Shown here: positions 25,713 to 34,239 of the stretch, in pieces | How positions within the stretch are numbered: position 1 is the stretch's first letter | Layout: each line of letters begins with the position of its first letter | DNA from: Paenibacillaceae bacterium | Lineage (GTDB): Bacteria; Bacillota; Bacilli; Paenibacillales; Paenibacillaceae | Reading direction: 5' to 3' | NCBI GenBank assembly: GCA_004134985.1 | Contig: REGQ01000017.1 | Span: 1-64,000, forward strand | Length of the DNA stretch: 64,000 nucleotides | Translations under genes and position numbers: made by a program | The notes under the pieces: generated by a model | The model's input: the letters and a program-made list of their open reading frames with translations, nothing else | Told to the model about the DNA's origin: nothing | Databases searched by the model: none

Positions 25713-27422
25713 CTAAACTCGGTTCTGGTCCAGCCAGCGAAACAGCCAGCGCCCAACCTGTTGCAATACAACAATTATAAGAACAACAATGAGGCAGCTG
25801 ACGACTGTGGCAGCCGTAGCATAGCCGTAACGCGAAAATTCAAATGCGCGATCGATAACGAGCGGCATCAGCGAGTAATTGGCCGGCTTGAGCATCGAAG
25901 ACAGCGCCAGATCGAAGATGCTCGTGCCGAATGAGGCCAGTGTCGCCAGCAGCAGCGACTGCCGCACGAGCGGTACAATAATATGCCGCATCCGGTCGAA
26001 CAGGCCCGCTCCCTGAATGGCCGCTGCCTTGAGCATCGTGCCTGATAAATTGCCGAAAGCGCCCAACTGCACACGAACCGCATAAGGGATCGCGCCGGCA
26101 ATACCTGCGATGACGAGCAAGTAAGGCGTACCATACAGATGCAATCCGATTGGCTCCAGCCACTTTTGATTCCAGATAAAAATATATCCGATGCCAAGCA
26201 CCACTCCCGGAACGGCCAGCGAAACGATAGAAAACAACTGCAGAGCCGACTTGAAGCGCGATTCCGTAAAGCTCAGCACATAAGCGGCGCAAAATCCGAT
26301 CAGCATGCTGAACACCGCTGCCGCTGCCGCAATCGACAGGGAGTGGTACAGACCTTCCGCATAGACGAGCAGCCGATGATCCCCTGCCGCTCCGAGCAAC
26401 AGCTCACGGTAATGCGCCAGCGTCAAGTTGTCCCAGCCAAGTCCGCCTCCTGTTCGCTTGAGCAGCGACACGATGGCGCTTGTCCCGATCGGAATTCCAA
26501 GACAGATCAGCAGAAATACACCTACGGCAGCATTGTACAGCCAGGAATGCCGCGGCTTGCTCTTGACGCTCTTCACCGCGCGGGCGTTCAGGAAATCAAA
26601 GCGCGAACGGCGCAGGGCGAAGACGAGCAGCCCCATGGCAATCGTGAGCAGCGCAACCAGATAAAAGGCCAGCACACCCGCCATATCGAAGCGAACCGGC
26701 GATTGGTAAATCGCTGAATAAATCGAATAAGTCAGCGTCGGAAACTTATAGACCGTCGCCAAGGCAGCCGGGAGTCCAAAATCGCCGATCGTATCCATAA
26801 ATACGAGCGTTAACCCTGCCAAATAAGACGGCTTCGACAACGGCAGCTCAATCGTCCGCCATACAGTAAAAGGCTTGGCGCCATTGAGCCGTGCAGCATG
26901 GCCGAACTGGCTTACATTCCACTCTGTAGCCGCCAGAATCGCCAGATACGCGAGCGGAAATTTGCTGAGCGCCATCACGAATACAAGCCCTGCCGGCTGA
27001 AAAATAAACGATGTCACCCATGTCCAGCCGAGCCACTGGTTGACAAGTCCATCCGCGCTTGCGAACAACACCCAGCCTTGCGCGATCATAAAGGAGGGGG
27101 CGATCAGCAGCAACCATGCCGCCACATCCAATAATGCGGCCGCGGCGAAATGCCAACGCGCCCGAATTGTTGCGAGTACGCCGCCGATTATCGTACCGAG
27201 GACGGCCGTCCCAATCGCCAAGATTAGTGAGTTCTGCAGCGATTTGGCCCATAGCGGACGATGAAAAATTTCACCGATCAGTTTAAAGCCGCCAAATTGC
27301 AGCTGACCGAAGAACAAGCCAGGGAAGATGACATTGATCAGCACCGCCGCCAGCGGCAGGAAAATAAAAAGAAACAGGAGGAGGGTGACCCCGCCTCCCA
27401 AGCGAGCTTCCGAAGCTTTCAT
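25713..27422 (-). CDS. ABC transporter permease, fused double-domain (FbpB-like)
   Basis: A 569-residue inner-membrane protein with about 12 transmembrane segments, made of two consecutive permease domains. Each has an EAA-type loop: GAKPFTVWRTIELPL in the first half and GAGLFDRMRHIIVPL in the second. Fused permeases of this size are typical of ferric-iron (FbpB) and aminoethylphosphonate importers. The ATG at 27422 has AGGAGC six bases upstream. Only 13 bases separate its stop from the TTG of the ATPase gene and 10 bases separate it from the binding-protein gene, so the three form one operon. Confidence 0.9.
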   Translation of the reverse strand: MKASEARLGGGVTLLLFLFIFLPLAAVLINVIFPGLFFGQLQFGGFKLIGEIFHRPLWAKSLQNSLILAIGTAVLGTIIGGVLATIRARWHFAAAALLDVAAWLLLIAPSFMIAQGWVLFASADGLVNQWLGWTWVTSFIFQPAGLVFVMALSKFPLAYLAILAATEWNVSQFGHAARLNGAKPFTVWRTIELPLSKPSYLAGLTLVFMDTIGDFGLPAALATVYKFPTLTYSIYSAIYQSPVRFDMAGVLAFYLVALLTIAMGLLVFALRRSRFDFLNARAVKSVKSKPRHSWLYNAAVGVFLLICLGIPIGTSAIVSLLKRTGGGLGWDNLTLAHYRELLLGAAGDHRLLVYAEGLYHSLSIAAAAAVFSMLIGFCAAYVLSFTESRFKSALQLFSIVSLAVPGVVLGIGYIFIWNQKWLEPIGLHLYGTPYLLVIAGIAGAIPYAVRVQLGAFGNLSGTMLKAAAIQGAGLFDRMRHIIVPLVRQSLLLATLASFGTSIFDLALSSMLKPANYSLMPLVIDRAFEFSRYGYATAATVVSCLIVVLIIVVLQQVGRWLFRWLDQNRV

Positions 27423-27432
27423 AGTTCAGCTC

Positions 27433-28560
27433 CTAATTGACATTCTGGTCAGCAAACCAGGTTTTAATTTCAACTTCGTGCTCAGCCGCCCATTCCGCTG
27501 TCGGCAGCAGAAATGCACCGTTTGCCTCACGCTCGCTTCTTGCAGCAACTTCCTTAACGAGCGGTGTGAAAAAACTGTCCGACGTTTCCAGCGAGGTCAG
27601 CAGCGCTTGCGTTTCCGGCTTCAGCATGTATTCGACAAATGCTTTTGCAGCTGCAGGATTTTTCGTATGCTTGCTAATCGCCATCACACGAAGGCTTCCC
27701 GGCGCCCCTTCTTCCGGCCAGATGATCTCTACCGGCTCGCCTGCCAGCTTCAGTTCATAAGCATTGTGCTCTTGAAGCGCAGCCATGTGAATCTCTCCGC
27801 TCAGCAGCGCCTTACCAACCGGCCCGTTCTTCGGATAGATGTGAAGTCCTTTTTGAAAGCGATCCGTGTAGAGCTCCTCTGTCTCCTTGATGCCCCACTT
27901 GTCAAAAAACGCGGAGACGAGCGGGTAAGCAGGCGCCGCTACCGCCGGATCAGCATGTCCAACCGGTCCGTCATAAGCGAAAAACTGCTCCCATGTGTGA
28001 GGTGCCTGATCTGCATTCACAAAATTTGTATTATAGGCAATAACAGCAGAAGCGTGAATCGCCATCGGGAAGTACGCCAGATCGCCAGGAACATATGACG
28101 CGCCAGTCTCTGTCAGGTTCGCCAAGTTGTCCGGCTGCCAGCCGGTCAGCAGAAAATCGCGGTCAGCCAGATTGCGCACCGAGCCGTGTCCGTCCATCAT
28201 CAGCACATCCCACTGCGGATTGCCCTGTTCAGCTTCAATTTTGGCCAATGCTTCTCCTCCGCCATAATGGACGGCCTCAATTTTAAAACCGGTATCTGCC
28301 GCAAACTTCGGTGCGATAAAGTCCACAAAATCATTGCCGTATAAATAAATGGTTTTGCCGGTATCCTCATCAGCACCGCTCCCATTAGCTGAGTCGGAAG
28401 AGTTCGCTTCAGCCGATCCCGTTGCTTCCTCTGCAGCATTGTGGTTCGTGGTTGCATCAATTCCCGAATTGCTCCCGCAAGCGGCAATCACCATCATCGC
28501 CAGTAGAATCAGACTCCCCAGCATCAGCCTTGCGCTTCTTCTGCCCTTAGTATTTCCCAT
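27433..28560 (-). CDS. ABC transporter substrate-binding lipoprotein (FbpA/spermidine-type)
   Basis: A 375-residue lipoprotein. The signal peptide ends MMVIAACGSNSG (lipobox Cys at about 28), followed by an acidic Ser/Glu/Ala linker and a type 2 periplasmic-binding fold beginning GKTIYLYGNDFVDFIAPKF. The fold and the fused permease suggest ferric ion, 2-aminoethylphosphonate or a polyamine; the iron-binding tyrosine pair of FbpA is not obvious, so the substrate is left open. The start has GGAGG five bases upstream. It is divergent from a LysR gene that probably controls it. Confidence 0.85.
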   Translation of the reverse strand: MGNTKGRRSARLMLGSLILLAMMVIAACGSNSGIDATTNHNAAEEATGSAEANSSDSANGSGADEDTGKTIYLYGNDFVDFIAPKFAADTGFKIEAVHYGGGEALAKIEAEQGNPQWDVLMMDGHGSVRNLADRDFLLTGWQPDNLANLTETGASYVPGDLAYFPMAIHASAVIAYNTNFVNADQAPHTWEQFFAYDGPVGHADPAVAAPAYPLVSAFFDKWGIKETEELYTDRFQKGLHIYPKNGPVGKALLSGEIHMAALQEHNAYELKLAGEPVEIIWPEEGAPGSLRVMAISKHTKNPAAAKAFVEYMLKPETQALLTSLETSDSFFTPLVKEVAARSEREANGAFLLPTAEWAAEHEVEIKTWFADQNVN

Positions 28561-28661
28561 GTCACCCTCCGTTTTCTTTCCTGCTCTTTTTTAGATTACT
28601 GCTTAATCGTACAGGAACAGTTTCATCCTTATATCATCCAGACGTTAAATAATCTTAAAAC

Positions 28662-28701
28662 AAAATCTATGTTATATATGATAAGCTTAATAAAATCTAT
28701 G
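28662..28701. promoter_or_regulatory. Direct repeat in the divergent ABC/LysR gap
   Basis: AAAATCTATG occurs at 28662-28671 and again at 28692-28701, 30 bp apart (three helical turns), in the AT-rich gap between the binding-protein and LysR genes. Same-face spacing is what a LysR tetramer would need; binding is inferred from position only. Confidence 0.45.
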
Positions 28702-28726
28702 ATTGAGTGATAAGGGGACCTACTTA

Positions 28727-29629
28727 GTGAACTTGCAGCAGATCAAAGCTTTCGTACTTACCGTCGAACTGCAAAAGCTCTATCTCGTCGCACAGCAGTT
28801 GGACATTACACAGCCCACCGTAACATTTCATCTTAACAAATTGCAGGAGGAACTCGGCGTAGCGCTATTTCATACCCGTTCTTACCACATCATCAAATTA
28901 ACGGAAGCAGGCAAGGCCTTCTATCATTACGCATCGCAAATCAACGCCTTGTCTGTGGAAGCCCAGGCGCTTATAGATGTGCATCGGGGAACGGCTGCGG
29001 GCAAGCTGACAATCGGCAGCACCCACACGCCAGCCACCTATATGCTTCCGCCGCTGCTCGCACGGCTCAAACAGTCGATACCGGGCATCTCCCTGTTTCT
29101 TGATGTGCGCCCGGCACCTGTCATTATGGAGCGAATTAAAAGATACGAGCTGGATATCGGCATTATTTCGCAAACCGCCATCGATGATCCCGATCTGATC
29201 TCCCAGCCGCTCGTGCGGGATGATCTTGTTCTGATCTTCCCCCCGCAGCATCCGCTGGCAAGGCTGGAAGCGACCGAGCTGACGCCTGAGCTGCTATGCA
29301 GCCATCCCTTCATTTCCCATGAGGAAGGTTCCATCAGTCGAAAGCTGATCGACCGCTGGGCGGAGGCAAACGGCGTCAAGCTCGATATTGCGATGGAGGT
29401 GTCCGGCTCGGAATCGTTAAAAGCCTCCGTCCTGTGCGAGATGGGCTATGGCATGATTGCTGAGGGTGCTATTAAAACCGAACTCGCAGGAGGAATGCTG
29501 CAGTCGCATCCGATCCCCTGCTGGCTTCCGGAACGGACAATCTATGCGGTTCGCCATCGCAACAAGCTGGTTAGCCCGGCGATGCGCAGCTTTTGGACCA
29601 TGCTGGAGGAGCATTTGATGGTTACATGA
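28727..29629 (+). CDS. LysR family transcriptional regulator (CysB/CbbR-like)
   Basis: A 300-residue regulator. The helix-turn-helix (LYLVAQQLDITQPTVTFHLNKLQ, given here as LYLVAQQLDITQPTV) lies within the first 60 residues, followed by a LysR substrate domain. The GTG at 28727 is chosen because AAGGGG lies nine bases upstream and the usual NLQQIKAF start follows; a longer frame from TTG at 28703 has no ribosome binding site. It diverges from the FbpABC-type transporter and is its probable regulator. It converges on the HisRS gene with a 20-bp gap. Confidence 0.88.
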   Translation: MNLQQIKAFVLTVELQKLYLVAQQLDITQPTVTFHLNKLQEELGVALFHTRSYHIIKLTEAGKAFYHYASQINALSVEAQALIDVHRGTAAGKLTIGSTHTPATYMLPPLLARLKQSIPGISLFLDVRPAPVIMERIKRYELDIGIISQTAIDDPDLISQPLVRDDLVLIFPPQHPLARLEATELTPELLCSHPFISHEEGSISRKLIDRWAEANGVKLDIAMEVSGSESLKASVLCEMGYGMIAEGAIKTELAGGMLQSHPIPCWLPERTIYAVRHRNKLVSPAMRSFWTMLEEHLMVT

Positions 29630-29649
29630 CGAGGGCGGCCGCTTGTGGA

Positions 29650-30927
29650 TCAATCAGCTGCGCATCGCTTTACTGCATCCGATAGGAATACAACGTGCTC
29701 CGTCATCTCTTGCATGTCCTTCAGCCGGACTTTGCCAGCGACCGCTTCCTCTTCGCCGATCAGAACAACATAACGAATGCCCTTGGCCGATGCGGCAGCA
29801 AGCGATTTTTTCAATTTGCGCCCGCTCGCTTCGAGACGCGTCCGAATTCCGGATGCGCGGAGCTCTCCCGCCGCGTTCAATGCCGCTGCCATTGTATCTC
29901 CGATCGGTATGACGGCGACTTGCGGAAGCTTCATCGCCACAGGGCGGTGCCTCATCATTTCCATGATCGATTCCATGCCGAATGAAAGGCCGACAGTCGG
30001 GTATTGAATGTCATCCCGGCCAACCAGTTGGCCGATAATGGCGTCATATCTCCCGCCCCCGCCGAGACTTGAACCAAACGTCTTGCTCGCATCAAAAATT
30101 TCATACACCGTGCCCGTATAAAAGGACAGACCCCGCGACAAAAAGAGATCATATTGGCATGTTTGCTCAAGGTTTAATTTGACAAGCATGTCCTGCAGCA
30201 GGGCGGCTTCGAACTGTCCTCTCGATTGTTCGAGTCCAAATTGGCGGGTCAGCGCCCCGATAGTGGGACTATCCATCCCGATCAATTCGGTGATGCCGTC
30301 AATTGCATTCGCAGTTACATTTTTGCCTGCGAGTTCCTTGATCACGCCGTCACGGCCGATTTTGTCGAGTTTGTCGAGTGTCAGCATAACCGACAGCTTC
30401 TGTTCTGAGGCTACCCCGACCGCTTCCAAAATTTCGCCGAGCAACTGCCGATTGTTCCACTTGAGCGTAATTGGAATATCCAGTCTGCGGAACACTTCAA
30501 CCGCCAGCTGCATTAACTCAGCTTCGGCTGCTGGCCCGGCAGTGCCGACAACGTCTGCATCACATTGCAAAAACTCGCGCAACCGTCCTTTCTTGACCGG
30601 CCCATCCCGGAAGACCTTGCCGATTTCGTATCTTTTGTAAGGCAGTTCGATGCCGGGGTTCAGCGCCATGATTTTGGCAAAGGGGATCGTAAGATCATAA
30701 CGAAGCCCAAGTTTGCGGCTGCCCTGATCAGTCAGCTGATACATCTCCTTCACAATTTCATCGCCGCCCGCATATTTGGAAGTCAGCAGTTCCAACTCAT
30801 TCAATACCGTCGAATCCGTCTCGTTGAAATCATACAACGCAAACACTTCCTCCAACACAGAGCGAATTGCCCTCCTAAGGGACTGATCCTCGCCGAGAAA
30901 ATCATAGGTACCTTTAACATTTTGCAT
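29650..30927 (-). CDS. hisS: Histidyl-tRNA synthetase, divergent second type
   Basis: A 425-residue class II synthetase. Motif 2 region RYEIGKVFRDGPVKKGRLRE, HisRS signatures RGLSFYTGTVYE and GGGRYD, motif 3 GLSFGMESI and a C-terminal anticodon-binding domain (about 325-425) are all present, so it should charge tRNA-His rather than act as HisZ. The FRDGPVKKGRLREFLQCDADVVG region (FLQCDAD is the telling part) resembles archaeal/eukaryotic HisRS more than the usual bacterial FHQFGVE form, suggesting a second, horizontally acquired synthetase. It is preceded by a histidine leader-peptide attenuator. The ATG at 30927 has AAGGGG upstream. Confidence 0.88.
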   Translation of the reverse strand: MQNVKGTYDFLGEDQSLRRAIRSVLEEVFALYDFNETDSTVLNELELLTSKYAGGDEIVKEMYQLTDQGSRKLGLRYDLTIPFAKIMALNPGIELPYKRYEIGKVFRDGPVKKGRLREFLQCDADVVGTAGPAAEAELMQLAVEVFRRLDIPITLKWNNRQLLGEILEAVGVASEQKLSVMLTLDKLDKIGRDGVIKELAGKNVTANAIDGITELIGMDSPTIGALTRQFGLEQSRGQFEAALLQDMLVKLNLEQTCQYDLFLSRGLSFYTGTVYEIFDASKTFGSSLGGGGRYDAIIGQLVGRDDIQYPTVGLSFGMESIMEMMRHRPVAMKLPQVAVIPIGDTMAAALNAAGELRASGIRTRLEASGRKLKKSLAAASAKGIRYVVLIGEEEAVAGKVRLKDMQEMTEHVVFLSDAVKRCAAD

Positions 30928-30964
30928 AGTTGATCATTCCCCTTTTCAGTTACTTTTGACAAAC

Positions 30965-30998
30965 AAAAAACGCGCAGGACCTCATGGTCCTGCGCGTT
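30965..30998 (-). terminator. Attenuator terminator of hisS
   Basis: AACGCGCAGGACC (30969-30981) pairs perfectly with GGTCCTGCGCGTT (30986-30998) around a 4-base loop, followed on the minus strand by six T. It lies between the leader peptide and hisS. CCTGCG in the upstream segment (about 31006-31011) can pair with CGCAGG in the terminator's stem and so block it. An earlier segment can pair with the end of the leader gene (GCGTTAGC with GCTAGCGC), completing the alternation expected of a ribosome-controlled attenuator. Confidence 0.85.
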
Positions 30999-31060
30999 CT
31001 ATATGCCGCAGGGAGGCCAACGCGAGATGCGCTAGCCCACCCTGGATGATTACAGGTGTG

Positions 31061-31111
31061 CTAACGCTGCTTGTGATGATGTTGTTGATTTAAAACGACG
31101 ATGTTATTCAT
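31061..31111 (-). CDS. Histidine leader peptide of the hisS attenuator
   Basis: A 16-residue open frame MNNIVVLNQQHHHKQR begins with ATG at 31111, 10 bases after a GAGGGG stretch (with GGAG closer in), and ends at TAG. The three consecutive His codons (CAT CAT CAC) precede a set of mutually exclusive hairpins and a perfect terminator upstream of the histidyl-tRNA synthetase gene. This is the hallmark of ribosome-mediated attenuation: when charged tRNA-His is scarce the ribosome stalls at the His codons, the downstream segments re-pair and transcription continues into hisS. Bacillota hisS genes are more usually T-box controlled. Confidence 0.82.
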   Translation of the reverse strand: MNNIVVLNQQHHHKQR

Positions 31112-31145
31112 AGCTCCAAACCCCTCAACCAATTTATTAATTGTT

Positions 31146-31174
31146 ATTATAACAATCTGCAGTGGGGGTTGCAA
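31146..31174 (-). promoter_or_regulatory. Sigma-A promoter of the hisS leader
   Basis: On the minus strand TTGCAA (31169-31174) and TATAAT (31146-31151) are separated by exactly 17 bp. The -10 is a perfect consensus. Transcription would start about 25-30 bases upstream of the leader-peptide start codon. Confidence 0.75.
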
Positions 31175-31183
31175 GTGGGGAGA

Positions 31184-31798
31184 TTAAACCGGGTTTTCCC
31201 AGTTATTCCTCTCCTGTCCGGCTAATCCATAGAAGAATAGCTTTATCCATTGATCCATATTCTGAGTTGCACGTTGTTGATCTGATGCCTCCCAATACCT
31301 GCCAAGTTCATTCTTAAACATCGTAAAGTACAACTTCGTCATTTCTTCGGTTTGGGTACGCTGTATATAACCCTCTTGTTTGCCAAGCGCCACAAACTTC
31401 ATAAAAAAGCCGGCAACCTTCTGCTCGCTGTATGCTTCCATTGTTTGAACCAATTCGCTGAACTCAGAGGAAGGGGGTTTCAAAAATTCATTCGATAGCA
31501 TTTTTAAGTTTTGGGCCTCCAGCAGCATAATTTCCCTGGTTTTCTCAGGAAAGGATCGGGTTGAATCCAGAATCTCCTCATAGTGCTCCAACTGCTTGTC
31601 CATCCAATTTACGACCATATCAGTGTAGAGCTGTTCCTTTGTGCCAAAATAGTTGTAAATCGTAGCTGGGGATACCTTTGCTTTATGCGCGATCTCATTT
31701 ACACTAACTTTCTGAAAGCCGTGTTTAGAAAATAATTCAAATGAAACATGATATATTTGTTCAATTTTTTTGTTTTTCCGTCGTTCGAAGCCATTCAT
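31184..31798 (-). CDS. TetR family transcriptional regulator
   Basis: A 204-residue repressor-type protein. The TetR helix-turn-helix spans about residues 10-55 (VSVNEIAHKAKVSPATIYNYFG), best seen in IAHKAKVSPATIYNYF; the C-terminal 140 residues are the helical ligand domain. The ATG at 31798 has AGGTGG six bases upstream; a GTG at 31807 is possible but overlaps that ribosome binding site. It diverges from the membrane protein at 32088 across a region with an inverted repeat and a palindromic element. It is the probable regulator of that membrane protein; the ligand is unknown. Confidence 0.85.
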   Translation of the reverse strand: MNGFERRKNKKIEQIYHVSFELFSKHGFQKVSVNEIAHKAKVSPATIYNYFGTKEQLYTDMVVNWMDKQLEHYEEILDSTRSFPEKTREIMLLEAQNLKMLSNEFLKPPSSEFSELVQTMEAYSEQKVAGFFMKFVALGKQEGYIQRTQTEEMTKLYFTMFKNELGRYWEASDQQRATQNMDQWIKLFFYGLAGQERNNWENPV

Positions 31799-31850
31799 CT
31801 GCTCCACCTCATAGGTAGTTTAACTTAAGTTTTAGAGTTGTTCAATAAAA

Positions 31851-31956
31851 ATGGCTCAACACCATATTCAGTGCTTGACGAAACTCAGGTGTGCTGCTGC
31901 GGGTCCGCAGGGTATTTCTCGCAGCCCTCAAGCACTGATTTTTAGGTAGGAGCCAT
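31851..31956. repeat. Nested palindromic element
   Basis: Two nested inverted repeats: outer ATGGCTC (31851-31857) with GAGCCAT (31950-31956), and inner CAGTGCTTGA (31869-31878) with TCAAGCACTG (31928-31937). The inside holds GCTGCGGGTCCGCAGGG, similar to the 36-bp minisatellite core. On the other strand GGCTC...AAATCAGTGCTTGA is shared with the element at 53719-53893, so it may be a third, diverged member of that family. It sits between the TetR gene and the divergent membrane protein gene. Confidence 0.7.
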
Positions 31957-31999
31957 AAAAATACTATAATCTATTGAAAATTATTTTATTGGGATTATA

Positions 32000-32039
32000 A
32001 TAGTTTTATAGTAAATGAATTAATTAAGTACAAAACTAT
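32000..32039. promoter_or_regulatory. Inverted repeat in the TetR/membrane protein gap
   Basis: ATAGTTTT (32000-32007) and AAAACTAT (32032-32039) form an inverted repeat in AT-rich promoter sequence upstream of the gene at 32088. It is a candidate operator for the divergent TetR protein, although the half-site separation is longer than is typical. Confidence 0.35.
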
Positions 32040-32087
32040 AATATTATCAGGACGCATTGAACGTCCACTTTACTGGGAGGCAATGTA

Positions 32088-32657
32088 ATGAAACAAATAA
32101 GAATTCCTGCTTTTTTGCATGATGTCTTTGGGGAAACGCAACGCGTCGGGTCTATTGTTGCGATACTGTTATTTGGGGGAGTGTTAACTGCGGCGTTATA
32201 TATAATATTTCCCCAACTTACGGACAACTTGCCGAAATGGCGCAGCGTTCTGGCGTTTTTACTCATTTTCGATATTTTGTCCGGCTGTATTGCCAATTTC
32301 ACCGTATCAACCAGTAATTATTATGCTTCACGTAAAATGCATCGTATCGTATTTATTTCAATCCACTTTCATATTGTGCTTGTTGCTCTTTTAATTAATA
32401 CAGCTATTTGGTACGCAATCGCGGTTTGGGCTTATACGATCGCAGGAGCCATTATCGTCAATGCACTGATCGGGAAGCATTCACAACGCTTTGTCGCCGG
32501 ATGGCTATTGTCCCTTGGCCTCGCAGGGATGCCACTATTGCCAGCTATACAGCCATATATGCTGACCATTTGCTTGTTATTTATGCTTAAAGTGTTATTT
32601 GGCTTTGCTGTGGATCATTATGACCACGCAATAAATAGCGCTGGTGAACAAGAATGA
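32088..32657 (+). CDS. Hypothetical integral membrane protein
   Basis: A 189-residue protein with five or six predicted transmembrane helices (segments near 22-42, 57-77, 87-107, 110-130, 137-155 and 160-178) and short charged ends. No family was recognised. The ATG has GGGAGG seven bases upstream. It is divergent from a TetR gene, an arrangement common for small membrane efflux or sensor proteins under TetR control. A hairpin terminator follows at 32737-32769, serving the convergent gene. Confidence 0.75.
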   Translation: MKQIRIPAFLHDVFGETQRVGSIVAILLFGGVLTAALYIIFPQLTDNLPKWRSVLAFLLIFDILSGCIANFTVSTSNYYASRKMHRIVFISIHFHIVLVALLINTAIWYAIAVWAYTIAGAIIVNALIGKHSQRFVAGWLLSLGLAGMPLLPAIQPYMLTICLLFMLKVLFGFAVDHYDHAINSAGEQE

Positions 32658-32736
32658 GCATCAATATTCCTATCCAGACGAAGCAAATCAGACAAGCCCA
32701 AAGCAGAGTTACAGCTTTCTCTTCCGCAGGATGCAC

Positions 32737-32769
32737 AAAAACGGAGGACTGAAATCATTCAGCCCTCCG
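32737..32769 (-). terminator. Terminator of the nucleoside salvage operon
   Basis: CGGAGGACTGAA (32742-32753) pairs with TTCAGCCCTCCG (32758-32769), one mismatch, with a 4-base loop and five T on the minus strand. It lies just past the stop of the DcuC-type gene; a weaker plus-strand role for the converging membrane protein gene is possible. Confidence 0.8.
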
Positions 32770-32778
32770 CAGTAAGTT

Positions 32779-34209
32779 TTACAGGAATACGATCATTGAC
32801 AGGATGAACATAAACACAACACCGGCAATCATCGGAACAGATGTTCTTTTTACAATGGCAATCGGATCAGCTTTCACCGTACCGGCTACAATCAGGATGA
32901 CCGCTGCGACAGGGGATACTGCCCTGAACAAATTACCGGACAATCCAAGCGGTATAGAGATCGAGATCGGGCTGATACCCGCCGATATAGCCAATGGAAC
33001 AACCAGTGGCACCATCGCAAAGAACAGCGCCGTTCCACTTCCGCTCAAGATAACAATCAGCGCGGTCAGTGCAACCAGGATTAATGGGAGAATAAAGCTC
33101 ATTCCATTGCCTTGAACATGCTGCATGGAGGCTTGCAGTTCATCGACCAGACCGATCGACTTCAAGCCTGTAACGAAAACCGATGCGGCGACAAGCAAGG
33201 CGACAATCGGAATTGCACCACCCATGCCTTTGAAGAACGATTCTGTTTTTTCCAAAACGCTCTTGCTGCTCTTATGACGAATCAATTCACAGACGATCGC
33301 AAGAATCAAGGAAACTAATGTAGCGACCTCAACACTGATCGTGATTGAGCTGCCTGTTGAGAGCTGTACGGCATATGCGCCGAGCAGCAGCAAAATCGGG
33401 AAAATCGGGAGAATGGCATAGACCGTTTTGAACAGCTTGCCGCCCGTAATTTCTGCCGTTTCCTTCATTTCAATCTCAGCGTCTGCCCCTGCATCTCCAG
33501 CCAGATTCGCCTTTTTATCCATTCTCTTCTGCCAGAAATAGTGAACAATCGCGATAAAGATCAAGGTCGGAATCGAAATGACCGCATGATAATTAAACAC
33601 ATAATCCGTTACATTCATGTTGGCGAATGAGGCATGTTTAGCCAATTCCTCAGCAATCGCCACATTGTCACTGCCAAGCGGTGTCGGTACGATCGTAGCT
33701 GACGTGGCAATTACGGCCCCGGCTGTCAGAGCGGACATACCTGCTTTTCTTAAAATCGGATACAATGTCGCCAGCAAAATAATCGCCAGATTCGATGCGC
33801 TCGGGATTACAAGTGACAACAAGTTGCCCAGTAAAAATACGATGGGAACCAGGACGTAAACCGATTTGATTTTGGAAATTGGCTTGGTGAGCGCACTGAC
33901 CGTCACTTCATTAGCGCCAATGGACGACATGTAAGCTGTATAGCCGCCCAGGATAAGAATGATGAAGCCTGCTGCTCCAAAAGTTTGCTTAAATTGCGTA
34001 ACGATCACTTGCAGAGGATCCAGCCAAACCGACCCTGTAGAGACGAAATCCTTCAAATCGATTTCTTTCCCCATTGCCATACTTGTCAATATCAGAATGA
34101 TCCCCATGAGGAACAGTGAGATTTTGATATCCATTTTTTTGATTAGCATGTAGATTACGATCAATACGGATATAATGGCAGAAGCATACATTACTAAGTT
34201 GTCTCCCAT
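32779..34209 (-). CDS. DcuC-family membrane transporter in a nucleoside operon
   Basis: A 476-residue carrier with about 12 predicted transmembrane helices, matching the DcuC (anaerobic C4-dicarboxylate carrier) family in overall pattern: two halves, with VIPSASNLAIILLATLYP in the first and VILSGSGTALFFAMVPLVVP in the second (key parts PSASN and SGSGTA). The ATG has AAAGGAG seven bases upstream. It is the last gene of an operon with a LacI regulator, ribokinase and nucleoside hydrolase, so the likely cargo is a nucleoside or ribose rather than a dicarboxylate. Confidence 0.8.
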   Translation of the reverse strand: MGDNLVMYASAIISVLIVIYMLIKKMDIKISLFLMGIILILTSMAMGKEIDLKDFVSTGSVWLDPLQVIVTQFKQTFGAAGFIILILGGYTAYMSSIGANEVTVSALTKPISKIKSVYVLVPIVFLLGNLLSLVIPSASNLAIILLATLYPILRKAGMSALTAGAVIATSATIVPTPLGSDNVAIAEELAKHASFANMNVTDYVFNYHAVISIPTLIFIAIVHYFWQKRMDKKANLAGDAGADAEIEMKETAEITGGKLFKTVYAILPIFPILLLLGAYAVQLSTGSSITISVEVATLVSLILAIVCELIRHKSSKSVLEKTESFFKGMGGAIPIVALLVAASVFVTGLKSIGLVDELQASMQHVQGNGMSFILPLILVALTALIVILSGSGTALFFAMVPLVVPLAISAGISPISISIPLGLSGNLFRAVSPVAAVILIVAGTVKADPIAIVKRTSVPMIAGVVFMFILSMIVFL

Positions 34210-34239
34210 GATGGTGCTCCTTTACATTCAGTTGTTAAT

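Noticed and set aside
30960-31060. T-box for hisS
   Set aside because: AGGGTGG is present, but the rest of the T-box core (NACCGCG) is missing, while a His leader peptide with alternative stems explains the leader fully.
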